64,000 bases of DNA from Pseudomonas phenolilytica (GCF_021432765.1 NZ_CP058908.1:2310001-2374000); one strand, 5' to 3'. Positions 20,415-29,737 are shown, numbered from the stretch's first letter. The notes: generated by a model from the sequence alone, not told the origin. Numbers and translations are program-made.

Positions 20415-21899
20415 ATGGTTCCCGTAATAGCTCTGGTGGGGCGCCCGAACGTCGGCAAATCCACCCTGTTCAATCGGCTCACCAAGAGCCGCGACGCCAT
20501 TGTCGCCGAGTACGCCGGCCTGACCCGCGATCGCCAGTATGGCGAGGCCAAATGGCAGGGGCGCACCTACATCGTGATCGACACCGGGGGCATTTCCGGT
20601 GATGAGGAAGGCATCGACGCGAAGATGGCCGAACAGTCGTTGCAGGCGATCGAGGAGGCCGATGCGGTGCTGTTCATGGTCGACTCGCGCGCGGGGCTGA
20701 CTGCCGCCGACCAGATGATTGCCGAGCACCTGCGCAAGCGGAACAAGCGCAGCTTCCTGGTGGCGAACAAGGTCGATACCGTCGATCCTGATCTCGCGCG
20801 AGCCGAGTTCAGTCCGCTGGGGCTGGGCGATGCGCTGCCTATCGCGGCGGCGCACGGTCGTGGCATCAGCCACATGCTGGATGCGGCGCTGGGTATCTTC
20901 CCCAAGGACAACGCCGAAGAGGGCGAGACGGTCGAAAACGAGGTTGCCGAGGAAGTTGCGCAGGGGCAGGAGGCTAAGCGCATCCCCGGGCCTAGCGAGA
21001 AGGATGGCATCAAGATCGCTATCATCGGCCGGCCTAACGTTGGTAAGTCCACGCTGGTCAACCGCATGCTCGGCGAAGAGCGGGTCATCGTTTACGACCA
21101 GGCTGGCACAACGCGCGACAGTATCTACATTCCGTTCGAACGCGATGGCGAGAAGTACACGCTGATCGATACCGCCGGCGTGCGTCGGCGCGGCAAGATC
21201 TTCGAGGCAGTGGAGAAGTTCTCCGTAGTCAAGACACTGCAGGCGATCCAGGACGCCAACGTGGTGATCTTCGTCATGGATGCCCGTGAGGGCGTCGTCG
21301 AGCACGATCTCAACCTGCTCGGCTTCGTGCTGGAAACCGGTCGTGCGCTGGTCATCGCGCTGAACAAGTGGGATGGCATGGAGCAGGGCGAAAAGGACTA
21401 CGTGAAGACCGAGCTGGAGCGCCGGTTGTTTTTCGTCGACTTCGCCGATATCCATTTCATCTCGGCCAAGCACGGCACCGGGGTCGGGCACCTGTACAAG
21501 TCGGTGCAGGCGTCGTTCACCTCGGCTGTCACTCGCTGGCCAACCAGCCGCCTGACGCAGATCCTCGAGGACGCGGTGCGCGAGCACCAGCCGCCGATGG
21601 TCGCCGGGCGCCGCATCAAGCTGCGCTATGCGCACCTGGGCGGCGCCAACCCGCCGCTGATCGTGATCCACGGCAATCAGGTCGATGCGGTGCCGAAGTC
21701 CTACTCGCGTTATCTGGAGAACACCTACCGACGCGTTCTGAAGCTGGTCGGCACGCCGATCCGCATCGAGTACAAGGGCGGTGAGAACCCGTACGAGGGC
21801 AAGAAGAACACCCTCACCGATCGCCAGGTCAACAAGAAACGCCGCTTGATGAGCCATCACAAGAAGGCCGAGAAGAAGCGTCGCGACAAGAAGCGCTAG
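20415..21899 (+). CDS. der: Ribosome assembly GTPase Der (EngA)
   Basis: Der is an essential GTPase for 50S ribosomal subunit maturation. The 494-residue product has two tandem G domains, each with [10 protein letters not shown] (near residues 8 and 204) and a DTGG or DTAG switch II. A KH-like C-terminal domain and a very basic tail (residues ~465-494) follow. I chose ATG 20415 ([12 protein letters not shown]), which has GGAGAG at a good distance; the ATG 12 bp upstream overlaps that site. Confidence 0.98.
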   Translation: MVPVIALVGRPNVGKSTLFNRLTKSRDAIVAEYAGLTRDRQYGEAKWQGRTYIVIDTGGISGDEEGIDAKMAEQSLQAIEEADAVLFMVDSRAGLTAADQMIAEHLRKRNKRSFLVANKVDTVDPDLARAEFSPLGLGDALPIAAAHGRGISHMLDAALGIFPKDNAEEGETVENEVAEEVAQGQEAKRIPGPSEKDGIKIAIIGRPNVGKSTLVNRMLGEERVIVYDQAGTTRDSIYIPFERDGEKYTLIDTAGVRRRGKIFEAVEKFSVVKTLQAIQDANVVIFVMDAREGVVEHDLNLLGFVLETGRALVIALNKWDGMEQGEKDYVKTELERRLFFVDFADIHFISAKHGTGVGHLYKSVQASFTSAVTRWPTSRLTQILEDAVREHQPPMVAGRRIKLRYAHLGGANPPLIVIHGNQVDAVPKSYSRYLENTYRRVLKLVGTPIRIEYKGGENPYEGKKNTLTDRQVNKKRRLMSHHKKAEKKRRDKKR

Positions 21900-21991
21900 C
21901 GGCGAGCGCCGGGACAGAGGCTGGACGGACCGGGCGGCGGCGTGCATGCTCGGTCTCAATCCAAGCCCCCGAGCCCTGGCGTTTCGTATCG

Positions 21992-23140
21992 ATGATTACC
22001 AGCAAACTGCCGAACGTCGGCACCACCATCTTTACCACCATGTCGCAGCTCGCGGCCGAAGCCGGGGCGCTCAACCTGTCGCAGGGCTTCCCGGATTTCG
22101 ACGGTCCGCCGGCACTGCGCGAAGCGCTGGCGCGGCACGTCATGGCCGGGCACAACCAGTACGCGCCAATGACCGGCCTGCCGGCCTTGCGCGAGCAGGT
22201 GGCGACCAAAGTGCGTTCGCTCTACGGTCGAAACGCCTGCGCCGACCGCGAGATCACCATCAGTCCCGGGGCCACCCAGGCGATCTTCTGCGCGATCCAG
22301 GCGGTGGTTCGTGCCGGCGACGAAGTCATCGTGTTCGATCCCTGCTACGACAGCTACGAGCCTGCCGTGCAGCTGGCCGGCGGTGTGTGCGTCCACCAGC
22401 CCCTGACCCTGCCGGATTTCCGGATCGACTGGCAGCGCCTTGCCGATGCGCTCACGTCGCGCACCCGGATGATCGTGCTGAATACCCCGCACAATCCCAG
22501 CGGCGCGCTGATCGAAAGTAGCGAACTGGCTCGCCTCGCCGAGCTGATTCGCGGGCGTGACATCTACCTGCTTAGTGATGAGGTTTACGAGCATCTGGTG
22601 TTCGATGGTCGTGAGCACGCCAGCGTGCTGCGCCATGACGAACTGTATCAGCGTGCCTTCGTTGTGAGTTCGTTCGGCAAGACCTACCACGTTACCGGCT
22701 GGAAGACCGGCTACGTGGTCGCACCGCCGGCGCTGACGGACGAGTTACGCAAGGTGCACCAGTACGTCAGCTTCACTGCGGTGACGCCGTTGCAGTGGGC
22801 GCTGGCCGATTTCATGGCCAAGCACCCCGAGCACGTCATCGAGCTGCCGGCGTTCTATCAAGCCAAGCGTGATCTGTTCTGCGATCTGCTGACCGGCTCG
22901 CGCCTGCGTTTCGAACGGGCCGCGGGTACCTATTTTCAGCTGGTCGACTATTCGGCCATTCGCCCGGATCTCGACGATGTGGCGATGGCCCAGTGGCTGA
23001 CCCGCGAGCACGGGGTGGCCAGCATTCCGATTTCGGTCTTCTACCAGCGGCCGCCGCAGGGGCTGCGGCTGGTGCGCTTCTGCTTTGCCAAACGAGAGGA
23101 GACGCTGCGTCAGGCGGCGGAACGACTATGCGCGATCTGA
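21992..23140 (+). CDS. PLP-dependent aminotransferase (YbdL/glutamine transaminase K-like)
   Basis: This class I/II aminotransferase resembles E. coli YbdL (methionine aminotransferase) and kynurenine/glutamine transaminase K. The 382-residue product shows LNLSQGFPDFDGP near the start, NTPHNPSGA, LLSDEVYEHLVF, and the PLP lysine in SSFGKTYHVTGWKTGY (about residue 230). It overlaps the omega-amidase gene by 13 bp. The pair therefore fits transamination of 2-oxoacids with glutamine and removal of the resulting 2-oxoglutaramate. Exact amino-acid preference is inferred. Confidence 0.9.
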   Translation: MITSKLPNVGTTIFTTMSQLAAEAGALNLSQGFPDFDGPPALREALARHVMAGHNQYAPMTGLPALREQVATKVRSLYGRNACADREITISPGATQAIFCAIQAVVRAGDEVIVFDPCYDSYEPAVQLAGGVCVHQPLTLPDFRIDWQRLADALTSRTRMIVLNTPHNPSGALIESSELARLAELIRGRDIYLLSDEVYEHLVFDGREHASVLRHDELYQRAFVVSSFGKTYHVTGWKTGYVVAPPALTDELRKVHQYVSFTAVTPLQWALADFMAKHPEHVIELPAFYQAKRDLFCDLLTGSRLRFERAAGTYFQLVDYSAIRPDLDDVAMAQWLTREHGVASIPISVFYQRPPQGLRLVRFCFAKREETLRQAAERLCAI

Positions 23141-23922
23141 ACAACCTGCCCGATCTCGAACTGGCGCTGGTCCAGACTTCGTTGGCCTGGCACGACGCGC
23201 CGGCCAACCGTGAGCGCTTCGCCACCATGCTGGAACAGGCCCGCGGCGCCGATCTGGTCATCCTTCCGGAGATGTTCACCACCGGTTTCTCGATGGAGGC
23301 GGCGGCGCTGGCCGAGCCGGAGGAGGGGCCGACCTACGCGTGGCTGCGCGAACAGGCGGTACGGCTCGATGCGGTGGTAACCGGCAGCCTGATCGTCGAG
23401 GCCGCCGATGGCAGCCATCGCAACCGGCTACTCTGGGCGCGTCCTGACGGCCAGATACTGCATTACGACAAGCGCCACCTGTTTCGCATGGCTGGCGAAC
23501 ATCAGCATTACACAGCGGGGGCCCGGCAGGCGGTGTTCGAGCTGAACGGTTGGCGGGTGCGGCCGCTCATCTGTTACGACCTGCGCTTTCCGGTCTGGAG
23601 TCGCGACCCGCACGGTACCGACCTGCTGCTTTACACCGCCAACTGGCCAGCTGCCCGCCGTGATGCGTGGAACCGTCTGCTGCCGGCGCGTGCGATCGAG
23701 AATCTGTGTTTCGTCGCTGCGGTCAACCGTATCGGCGAGGACGGCAAGGGGCACGCCTATAGTGGTGACAGCCAGGTGCTGGATTTCAAGGGCGATGCCC
23801 TTCTCGATGCCGGCAAGCGCGACGGCGTTCTGCGTTGCACGTTGCGTGCGCGCGATCTGGCGGCGTTCCGTGAGCGCTTCCCGGCCTATCACGACGGCGA
23901 CGCCTTCGAGCTGCAGCTCTGA
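23128..23922 (+). CDS. Omega-amidase (YafV/Nit2-like nitrilase-superfamily protein)
   Basis: This enzyme hydrolyses 2-oxoglutaramate or 2-oxosuccinamate to the 2-oxo acid and ammonia. The 264-residue product has the nitrilase catalytic triad as Glu in VILPEMFTTGFSME, Lys in HYDKRHLFRM and Cys in LICYDLRFPVW. ATG 23128 lies inside the end of the aminotransferase gene, so translation is coupled. The open frame extends upstream but only in overlap. The short form with the LICYDLRFP signature points to YafV/Nit2 rather than to a nitrilase. Confidence 0.92.
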   Translation: MRDLNNLPDLELALVQTSLAWHDAPANRERFATMLEQARGADLVILPEMFTTGFSMEAAALAEPEEGPTYAWLREQAVRLDAVVTGSLIVEAADGSHRNRLLWARPDGQILHYDKRHLFRMAGEHQHYTAGARQAVFELNGWRVRPLICYDLRFPVWSRDPHGTDLLLYTANWPAARRDAWNRLLPARAIENLCFVAAVNRIGEDGKGHAYSGDSQVLDFKGDALLDAGKRDGVLRCTLRARDLAAFRERFPAYHDGDAFELQL

Positions 23923-23950
23923 CGCGGCGCCGCGAAGGTAAACTGCGGCG

Positions 23951-24535
23951 CTAGTGCACCTCGCGCAGCAGATAGGCCTGCTTGTGACCGCGCTGTTCGT
24001 AGTCATGCATCGCCTGTTCGGCTGCGCGGTAATCGTTGAAACGGTGCATTTCCACTTCGTTGCCGTTGTCATCGATCCGGTAGAGCGCCCAGCAAGGCGC
24101 TCTTTGCGCTCGGGCGGCAGGCTGTTCGGCTGGAGCGTGCAACGTGCGGGCGTGCTCGGCGGATGCGGCGCGCGGCCGGCGTCTGCGCTGCCAGACCCAC
24201 GCGTAAACCAGCACATTGATGATCACCACCACGCCGGCCAACACGTATTGCACCGGCAGCGTCAGCCAGTCTGGATAAAGCAGCGGCAGCACGTAGTGTT
24301 CGATGAATCCTTCGCTGTAGCCCGTCTCGCCAGCCAGCTGGCGTAGCGCCTGTTCCCAGTGGGTAAGGGGGCAACCGCGGTCGGCCAGCTCGACGTAGAT
24401 CGCCCAGCCCATCGCCGGCAGATGAATCGGCAGCAAGCCGCGCCAGCGCGCCACCAGCAGTCCGCCGAACAGGGCAAACAGCACGAATCCCAGATGCAGG
24501 ATCAGCAGTGCGTCGGCGCCGAGGCGGTAGGGCAT
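23951..24535 (-). CDS. DUF2784 family membrane protein with C-terminal extension
   Basis: This is a 194-residue inner-membrane protein of the DUF2784 family, with no known function. Three or four membrane helices are visible at residues ~8-30, ~38-52 and ~95-117. The conserved ELADRGCPLTHWEQALR segment lies between them. After a basic/Ala/Pro-rich stretch (~118-145) it has an added C-terminal soluble tail (~147-194) not usual for the family. It starts 5 bp after the stop of the DUF2238 gene and is probably cotranscribed with it. Confidence 0.8.
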   Translation of the reverse strand: MPYRLGADALLILHLGFVLFALFGGLLVARWRGLLPIHLPAMGWAIYVELADRGCPLTHWEQALRQLAGETGYSEGFIEHYVLPLLYPDWLTLPVQYVLAGVVVIINVLVYAWVWQRRRRPRAASAEHARTLHAPAEQPAARAQRAPCWALYRIDDNGNEVEMHRFNDYRAAEQAMHDYEQRGHKQAYLLREVH

Positions 24536-24540
24536 GGCGA

Positions 24541-25170
24541 TCAGCCCTCGGGCTTGTTATGCGTCTCGAGCACCGCGATCTGCCGGTCCTGCAGACGATC
24601 GATGCCGAGCAGCACCGCGCTGGCGCCGAGCAAGGCCAGCAGCATGTCCGACTGCGTGTCCCAGGGATCGCCTTGGGTACCGAGGAAATCGGTGGCACCA
24701 CCACCGGCGATCAACGCTACCCACCACTCGATCAACTCGTAGAACGCACTGATCGCCAGCGCCACGCAGATCGCCAGGAAATTCAGCATCGCCCCAGGCG
24801 TCAGGTAGCGCTGCCGCAGCAGGATTTCGCGGGTCAGCAGCATCGGCACCAGCCCCTGCATGAAATGGCCAAGTTTGTCGTAGGGATTGCGCTGTAGATC
24901 GAACAGCTCCTGGACCCAGAAGCCGAGCGGAACCCGTGCGTAGGTGTAGGCGCCGCCGAGGATCAGGACCAGCGCATGGAAGGCGACCAGAATGTAGAGC
25001 AGGCGACTGAGCGGGAAGCGATGATGGGTCGCCAACAGCACGGGGGCGGCGAGCAGCACCGGACTGACTTCCAGCAGCCAGGTCGCTCGGTCATAAGGTT
25101 GGATGCCGGACAGGATGAGCGCCAGCAGCACGATCAGACCGAGGGTGACGTAGAGCGTGTTGTTCTGCAT
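24541..25170 (-). CDS. DUF2238 (YjdF-like) membrane protein
   Basis: This 209-residue inner-membrane protein belongs to the DUF2238/YjdF family of unknown function. About six hydrophobic helices are visible. The family motif YDKLGHFMQGLVPMLLTREIL (near residues 97-117) and AFYELIEWWVALIAGGGATDFLGTQGD (near 142-168) are present. It lies 72 bp downstream of the endonuclease I gene on the same strand. I cannot assign a biochemical role. Confidence 0.85.
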   Translation of the reverse strand: MQNNTLYVTLGLIVLLALILSGIQPYDRATWLLEVSPVLLAAPVLLATHHRFPLSRLLYILVAFHALVLILGGAYTYARVPLGFWVQELFDLQRNPYDKLGHFMQGLVPMLLTREILLRQRYLTPGAMLNFLAICVALAISAFYELIEWWVALIAGGGATDFLGTQGDPWDTQSDMLLALLGASAVLLGIDRLQDRQIAVLETHNKPEG

Positions 25171-25242
25171 GGCGTCCTGGCGATGGTATCGATGCCCACA
25201 GCATGCCGCTGCCGATGAACGGCGACAAGCCGCCCGGCTGCC

Positions 25243-25950
25243 TCAGCGACTGGCGAAGTCGCCGGTGCAGCGCTGCAGATTGACGGTCCCGACATGCCGG
25301 TTGGCATTGCCCTGCGCGCAGGCGACGCGTTGGTTGCGCCAGCGTTCCCATTCACTGACTGGGTAGCGGCGATCCCACAGCTCGTAGAGCCGCCGGTCCT
25401 GGCGGGACAGGCGGAGCTGGTAACGCTCGCTCATGTACAGGTAGGTGCGGGCAATAGCGCCGCGACTGCGTTCGGGCGGCATCGCCGTGCGCTGCTTGAA
25501 ATCCACCACCATTGGGCATGCGCCGTACTGCCCAGGCCGGGCGGGAAGCATGCCGAAACCGAAATTGCTGCGGTCGCCGTTGACCTCGCCAACCACCGGA
25601 ACCAGGTTGTGCAGGTCCGCCTCGGCTCGGCTGAATACCGGGTCGTTGGCAGCGCAATGCTTGCGTCCGCCCTGCTGCCAGCAGCGCCGCTGATGGCCAA
25701 TCACCCAGGCGGGGACGATGTGCTCCCATTCCACACGAGCGGCGCGCTGTGGCTGTTTGCGCGGTATATAGCCGCAGCTGGCCAGGTCGATGCGATTGCC
25801 GCGGTAGCGGCAGCCGCAGTAGAAATCCACCGGGCGCTCGGCGTGGATTCGCCAGGCTAGCTTTTTCGCTTCGCGAAAGGTGCGCGGAGCGTCGGCATGG
25901 GCGGCGGCACCGCAGAAAACAAGGAGCAGCAGAAGACTGAAGCGGCGCAT
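25243..25950 (-). CDS. endA: Endonuclease I, secreted/periplasmic DNase
   Basis: Endonuclease I cuts double-stranded DNA in the periplasm or outside the cell and can yield nucleotides or limit incoming DNA. The 235-residue product has a cleavable signal peptide (residues 1-19, ending AAAHADA). It carries the beta-beta-alpha metal motif in VEWEHIVPAWVIG (catalytic His near residue 97) and the paired Cys pattern of the family. Length is typical. Because P. stutzeri is naturally competent, a role in DNA handling is possible but not shown here. Confidence 0.92.
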   Translation of the reverse strand: MRRFSLLLLLVFCGAAAHADAPRTFREAKKLAWRIHAERPVDFYCGCRYRGNRIDLASCGYIPRKQPQRAARVEWEHIVPAWVIGHQRRCWQQGGRKHCAANDPVFSRAEADLHNLVPVVGEVNGDRSNFGFGMLPARPGQYGACPMVVDFKQRTAMPPERSRGAIARTYLYMSERYQLRLSRQDRRLYELWDRRYPVSEWERWRNQRVACAQGNANRHVGTVNLQRCTGDFASR

Positions 25951-26056
25951 GGCATTCTCGACAACCGAACGAGTAACGCATCCATGCGGCGCGGCATATT
26001 AGCCTTCTGCGCTGAAGGAAAGGTCAATAAAAACAAAAGGTTGTGTATTTTTTCGA

Positions 26057-26085
26057 CGAACGGCGGGCTGTCCCGCCCTCGTTCG
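26057..26085. repeat. GC-rich hairpin between the alcohol dehydrogenase and endA
   Basis: CGAACGGCGGG (26057-26067) pairs with CCCGCC and, after a short CTC bulge, GTTCG (26072-26085). An A/T-rich stretch lies on the endA side (26025-26053). On the minus strand the hairpin follows the dehydrogenase stop but is followed by an A run, so it is not a classical terminator. The rest of 25951-26110 shows no gene. Confidence 0.4.
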
Positions 26086-26110
26086 GAGAGCGGGGGCAGG
26101 CGTTGTCCGC

Positions 26111-27166
26111 TCAGGCTGCGGTGAGTGTCGACATGTCGATCACGAAGCGGTACTTCACATCGCTCTTGAGCATGCGCTCGTAGGCCTGGTTAATGTCCTG
26201 CATGCGGATCATCTCGATATCCGCGACGATGCCGTGCTCGGCGCAGAAATCCAGCATTTCCTGCGTCTCGGCGATGCCGCCGATGAGCGAGCCGGCGATG
26301 CGCCGACGCTTGAAGATCAGCCCGAACACGCTGGGTGAAGGATGTGGCGAGGCCGGCGCGCCAACCAGTGTCATGGTGGCGTCGCGTTTGAGCAGGTTGA
26401 CGAAGGCATCGAGGTTATGCGGCGCGGCGACGGTGTTGAGAATGAAGTCGAAGCTGTTGGCGTGTGCGGCCATCTCGTCCTTGTTCTTCGACACCACCAC
26501 TTCCGAGGCGCCCAGGCGCAGGGCATCGTCCTTCTTGTCCGGCGAGGTGGTGAACAGCACCACCTTCGCGCCCATGGCGTTGGCGATCTTCACCGCCATG
26601 TGACCGAGCCCGCCGAGGCCGACCACGCCGACCTTCTGTCCCGGGCCGACTTTCCATTGGCGAAGCGGCGAGTAGGTGGTGATACCGGCGCACAGCAGCG
26701 GCGCGACGGCGGCCAGGTTGTCGGTGTGGCGGATGCGCAGCACGTATTTCTCATCCACTACGATACGGTCCGAATAGCCGCCCAAGGTGTTCTCGCCGCC
26801 GCCGAACGCCGGACCGTTGTAGGTACCAACAAAGCCGTTTTCGCAGTACTGCTCCAATCCTTCGCCGCAGGAGGGGCAGTTGCGGCAGCTGTCGACCAGG
26901 CAGCCGACCCCGGCGAGGTCGCCGACCTTGAAGGTGCTCACCGCCGAGCCGACAGCACTGACGCGGCCGACGATCTCGTGCCCGGGCACGGAGGGATAGA
27001 GCGTGTTGTTCCATTCGTTGCGCGCGGTGTGCAGGTCGGAGTGGCACACGCCGCAGAACAGGATCTCGATCTCGACATCGTGTTCGCCCGGCGAGCGGCG
27101 CTGGAAGCGGTAAGGTGCGAGCGGGCTGTTAGCGTTCTGGGCGGCATAGCCCTGTGCATCGATCAT
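26111..27166 (-). CDS. Zinc-dependent NAD(P) alcohol dehydrogenase (YahK/AdhC type)
   Basis: This medium-chain dehydrogenase/reductase of the cinnamyl-alcohol/YahK group reduces aldehydes, usually with NADPH. The 351-residue product has the catalytic zinc Cys and motif in FCGVCHSDLHTAR (near residue 37) and VPGHEIVGRV. Structural zinc Cys are in CRNCPSCGEGLEQYC, and the Rossmann motif is VGLGGLGHMAVK. It is preceded by AGGAG on its strand and stands alone. The physiological aldehyde cannot be told from sequence. Confidence 0.92.
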   Translation of the reverse strand: MIDAQGYAAQNANSPLAPYRFQRRSPGEHDVEIEILFCGVCHSDLHTARNEWNNTLYPSVPGHEIVGRVSAVGSAVSTFKVGDLAGVGCLVDSCRNCPSCGEGLEQYCENGFVGTYNGPAFGGGENTLGGYSDRIVVDEKYVLRIRHTDNLAAVAPLLCAGITTYSPLRQWKVGPGQKVGVVGLGGLGHMAVKIANAMGAKVVLFTTSPDKKDDALRLGASEVVVSKNKDEMAAHANSFDFILNTVAAPHNLDAFVNLLKRDATMTLVGAPASPHPSPSVFGLIFKRRRIAGSLIGGIAETQEMLDFCAEHGIVADIEMIRMQDINQAYERMLKSDVKYRFVIDMSTLTAA

Positions 27167-27259
27167 GGAGAGCTCCTGGTGCGTGAGAGGGCGCGGGGTG
27201 GTGAACAGGGTAGACCGCCCGTGCGTGGCCGTGGTTGCTGACGGATGCTGTAGCAGCGA

Positions 27260-27288
27260 TAAAAAAAGGGATGCCTTGGCATCCCTTG
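27260..27288 (-). terminator. Rho-independent terminator of leuA
   Basis: On the minus strand AGGGATGCC, a two-base loop and GGCATCCCT form a 9-bp stem (plus-strand arms 27267-27275 and 27278-27286), followed by a run of seven T (plus-strand A 27260-27267). It lies about 20 bp after the leuA stop. Confidence 0.93.
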
Positions 27289-27306
27289 CGATCTTGCGGT
27301 TTCGCT

Positions 27307-28977
27307 TCAGGCCGCCTTCGTCCCGGCTTCACGCAAGGCGCGGTTCAGGGCGCTGAACAGCGCGCGGATGCTCGCCGTGGTGATGTTTTCGTCGATACCG
27401 ATGCCATGCAGCGGGCGCTCGCCATCCAGGCGCACCTCGATGTAGGCCGCGGCCCTGGCGTTGCTGCCGGCGCCGATGGCGTGCTCGTGGTAGTCCATGA
27501 TCTCCAGCTTGACTGGCAAGGCGGCGACCAGCGCCTCCAGCGGGCCCTTGCCAATGCCGCGCCAGTGCTGCGACTGGTTATCGGCGAGCACTTCGACATC
27601 CAGCGCGCTGGTACCGTTCTCCTCTTGCAGCCGGTGGCCCTTGAGTGCGTACGGCGCGGTTGCCTGCAGATACTCGGCTTCCAGCAGCGCATAGATCTGC
27701 TTGGCGCTCATTTCCAGACCCAGGCGATCGGTTTCCTTCTGCACCACCTGGCTGAACTCGATCTGCATGCGCCGCGGCAGGCTGATGCCGTATTCCTGCT
27801 CGAGCAGGAAGGTGATGCCACCCTTGCCGGACTGGCTGTTGACGCGAATTACCGCCTCGTAACTGCGGCCGATGTCGGCCGGGTCGATCGGCAGGTAAGG
27901 TACTTCCCAGATGCCGTTTGGGTCCTGTTGGGAGAAGCCCTTGCGGATCGCGTCCTGGTGGGAGCCGGAAAACGCGGTGTGGACCAGATCGCCGACGTAG
28001 GGATGGCGCGGGTGTACCGGCAGCTGGTTGCATTCCTCGACCACCTTGCGCACGACATCGATGTCGGAGAAGTCCAGCTGCGGATCGACGCCCTGGGTGT
28101 AGAGGTTCAGCGCCACGGTGACGAGGTCGACGTTGCCGGTGCGCTCGCCGTTACCGAACAGGCAGCCTTCGACCCGGTCGGCGCCGGCCATAAGGCCCAG
28201 CTCGGTCGCCGCCACGCCGGTACCGCGGTCGTTGTGGGTGTGCAGGCTGACCAGTACGCTGTCGCGACGCGCGATGTTTCGACAGAAGTGCTCGATCTGA
28301 TCGGCATAGACGTTGGGCGTGGCCGCCTCGACCGTGGCCGGCAGGTTGAGAATGAGCTTGTTCGCCGGGGTCGGCTGGAACACCTCGACCACCGCGTTGC
28401 ACACCTCGACGGCGAACTCCGGCTCGGTGGAGCTGAAGATCTCCGGCGAATACTCGAAGCGCCAGGCGGTCTCGGGGTTCTGCTCGGCGAGGCGCTTGAT
28501 GATGCGGCCGGCGTTCACGGCGATTTGGATCACCCCGGCCTTGTCCTGGTTGAAGACGATGCGGCGGAAGCTCGGCGCGGTGGCGTTGTAGTAGTGAACG
28601 ATGGCCTGCTTGGCGCCCTTGAGCGACTCGAATGTGCGGGTAATCAGGTCTTCGCGGGCCTGCGTCAGCACCTGGATGGTCACGTCGTCGGGAATATGAC
28701 CGCCCTCGATCAGCTCGCGCACGAAGTCGAAATCAGTCTGCGAGGCGGAGGGGAAGCCCACCTCGATTTCCTTGAGGCCTACCGCGACCAGCGTCTTGAA
28801 GAAACGCATCTTCTTCGCCGCGTCCATCGGCTCGATCAGCGACTGGTTGCCATCGCGCAGATCGGAGCTCAGCCAGATCGGTGCCTGGGTAATGGTCTTC
28901 GACGGCCAGGTGCGGTCCGGCATGGCGAGGGTCGGAAAGGCGCGATATTTCGTCGACGGATTCTTGAGCATGGTCAT
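27307..28977 (-). CDS. leuA: 2-isopropylmalate synthase
   Basis: LeuA condenses 2-oxoisovalerate with acetyl-CoA, the first committed step of leucine synthesis. The 556-residue product is the long LeuA type 2 form. It has the catalytic barrel with [13 protein letters not shown] near residue 40 and the metal-binding [15 protein letters not shown] near residue 245. A C-terminal regulatory domain for leucine feedback follows (residues ~430-556). It stands alone, divergent from the copper genes. Its 5' leader can fold in two exclusive ways, one of which hides the ribosome site (see 28978-29062). Confidence 0.97.
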   Translation of the reverse strand: MTMLKNPSTKYRAFPTLAMPDRTWPSKTITQAPIWLSSDLRDGNQSLIEPMDAAKKMRFFKTLVAVGLKEIEVGFPSASQTDFDFVRELIEGGHIPDDVTIQVLTQAREDLITRTFESLKGAKQAIVHYYNATAPSFRRIVFNQDKAGVIQIAVNAGRIIKRLAEQNPETAWRFEYSPEIFSSTEPEFAVEVCNAVVEVFQPTPANKLILNLPATVEAATPNVYADQIEHFCRNIARRDSVLVSLHTHNDRGTGVAATELGLMAGADRVEGCLFGNGERTGNVDLVTVALNLYTQGVDPQLDFSDIDVVRKVVEECNQLPVHPRHPYVGDLVHTAFSGSHQDAIRKGFSQQDPNGIWEVPYLPIDPADIGRSYEAVIRVNSQSGKGGITFLLEQEYGISLPRRMQIEFSQVVQKETDRLGLEMSAKQIYALLEAEYLQATAPYALKGHRLQEENGTSALDVEVLADNQSQHWRGIGKGPLEALVAALPVKLEIMDYHEHAIGAGSNARAAAYIEVRLDGERPLHGIGIDENITTASIRALFSALNRALREAGTKAA

Positions 28978-29062
28978 GGCGTTTCCCTGTTGTTGGCGCA
29001 GGCAGGGAAGCGATTCACCTGCCGCTGCAGTCGTTCATGACGCCAACGTTATGGTTTTATAT
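28978..29062 (-). promoter_or_regulatory. leuA promoter and structured mRNA leader with a 7-codon uORF
   Basis: On the minus strand a -10 TATAAA (plus 29056-29061) lacks a good -35. The predicted RNA starts near 29049. It can form an outer stem GUUGGCG/CGCCAAC (29041-29047 with 28992-28998) enclosing GGCAGG/CCUGCC (29018-29023 with 29001-29006). Alternatively UUCCCUG (29003-29009) can pair with CAGGGAA (28983-28989), which contains the leuA ribosome site. A small frame ATG...TGA (29038-29015; MNDCSGR) covers one arm of the inner hairpin. Structures are read directly; regulation is inferred. Confidence 0.5.
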
Positions 29063-29181
29063 GAGCGGATTGCAACAATGCTTTTGAAAATGGCAGAAAC
29101 CACCAATTAATCTCAATTTCAGCAACAGGATTCTGTCTTATGGAAATTAATAGCTGTTCGTTTGCTATGTAATTCTGCGGC

Positions 29182-29210
29182 GTCATGCCGCACCACTTCG
29201 GTGCGATGAC
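29182..29210 (+). promoter_or_regulatory. Hairpin upstream of the copper-uptake genes
   Basis: GTCAT (29182-29186) and ATGAC (29206-29210) enclose GCACC (29190-29194) and GGTGC (29200-29204) with loop ACTTC. This gives a two-part stem 66 bp before the DUF2946 start. It may lie in the leader of that gene. The rest of 29063-29275 is AT-rich near leuA and holds no gene I can support. Confidence 0.35.
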
Positions 29211-29275
29211 ATGCGATCATCCCGCCGCACCCGCCTTGGGCGGTCAATCAGGTTGTTCGAGCAAGGGATTCGTCG

Positions 29276-29683
29276 GTGACGCGCAAAGGGCTTTCGACAT
29301 TGAGTATTTGGCTTGGCCTGTTTGCCATGCTGATGATTCATGTCGGCCCGCTGTATTCCGCGCTCCAGGTATCACCGCCGGAACCGGCGGTCATGGGCGA
29401 GCATCACCACGCGGCGCATGAGCACGCCGAGGAGGGCGCGCCGGCCAAGGCGGTCGCGCACCATCGAGCGCTTGCCAGTGACGGTCCGGCCTGGCTGACG
29501 GCCTTGGAGCTGTGTGGCTACTGCGAACTGCTCACGCTCAATCCGCCGCTGAGCCTGTCCGTCGACCTGGCGCTGCCGCTGCATCGTCCTGCCTATTTCC
29601 ACGCCCTGCCGCAGGCGCCGCTGCTGTCTGCCGAGCGCCGCAGCAGCGGCCATCCGCGTGCCCCGCCATATCTGCCGAGTTGA
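29276..29683 (+). CDS. DUF2946 family protein, copper-associated
   Basis: This 135-residue protein of the DUF2946 family is often encoded next to copper receptors. It has an N-terminal membrane helix or signal (residues ~8-26), a His-rich stretch (GEHHHAAHEHAEEG, residues ~41-54) suited to metal binding, and the family CGYC motif near residue 80. The start is GTG 29276. Its stop is immediately followed by an ATG of the receptor frame, so the two are one transcript. Copper binding is inferred from His content and neighbour. Confidence 0.82.
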   Translation: MTRKGLSTLSIWLGLFAMLMIHVGPLYSALQVSPPEPAVMGEHHHAAHEHAEEGAPAKAVAHHRALASDGPAWLTALELCGYCELLTLNPPLSLSVDLALPLHRPAYFHALPQAPLLSAERRSSGHPRAPPYLPS

Positions 29684-29737
29684 ATGTTCAAGGCCGCCAA
29701 CATGCGGCTATTCAAAAATGCAGATGTGGAAAGAACT

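Noticed and set aside
20355..21959. 534-codon open frame antisense to der
   Set aside because: Product-like features are absent and the sense frame is the essential GTPase Der with all motifs.
27235..29040. 601-codon plus-strand frame opposite leuA
   Set aside because: It covers leuA, its terminator and leader on the wrong strand; composition is that of a shadow frame.
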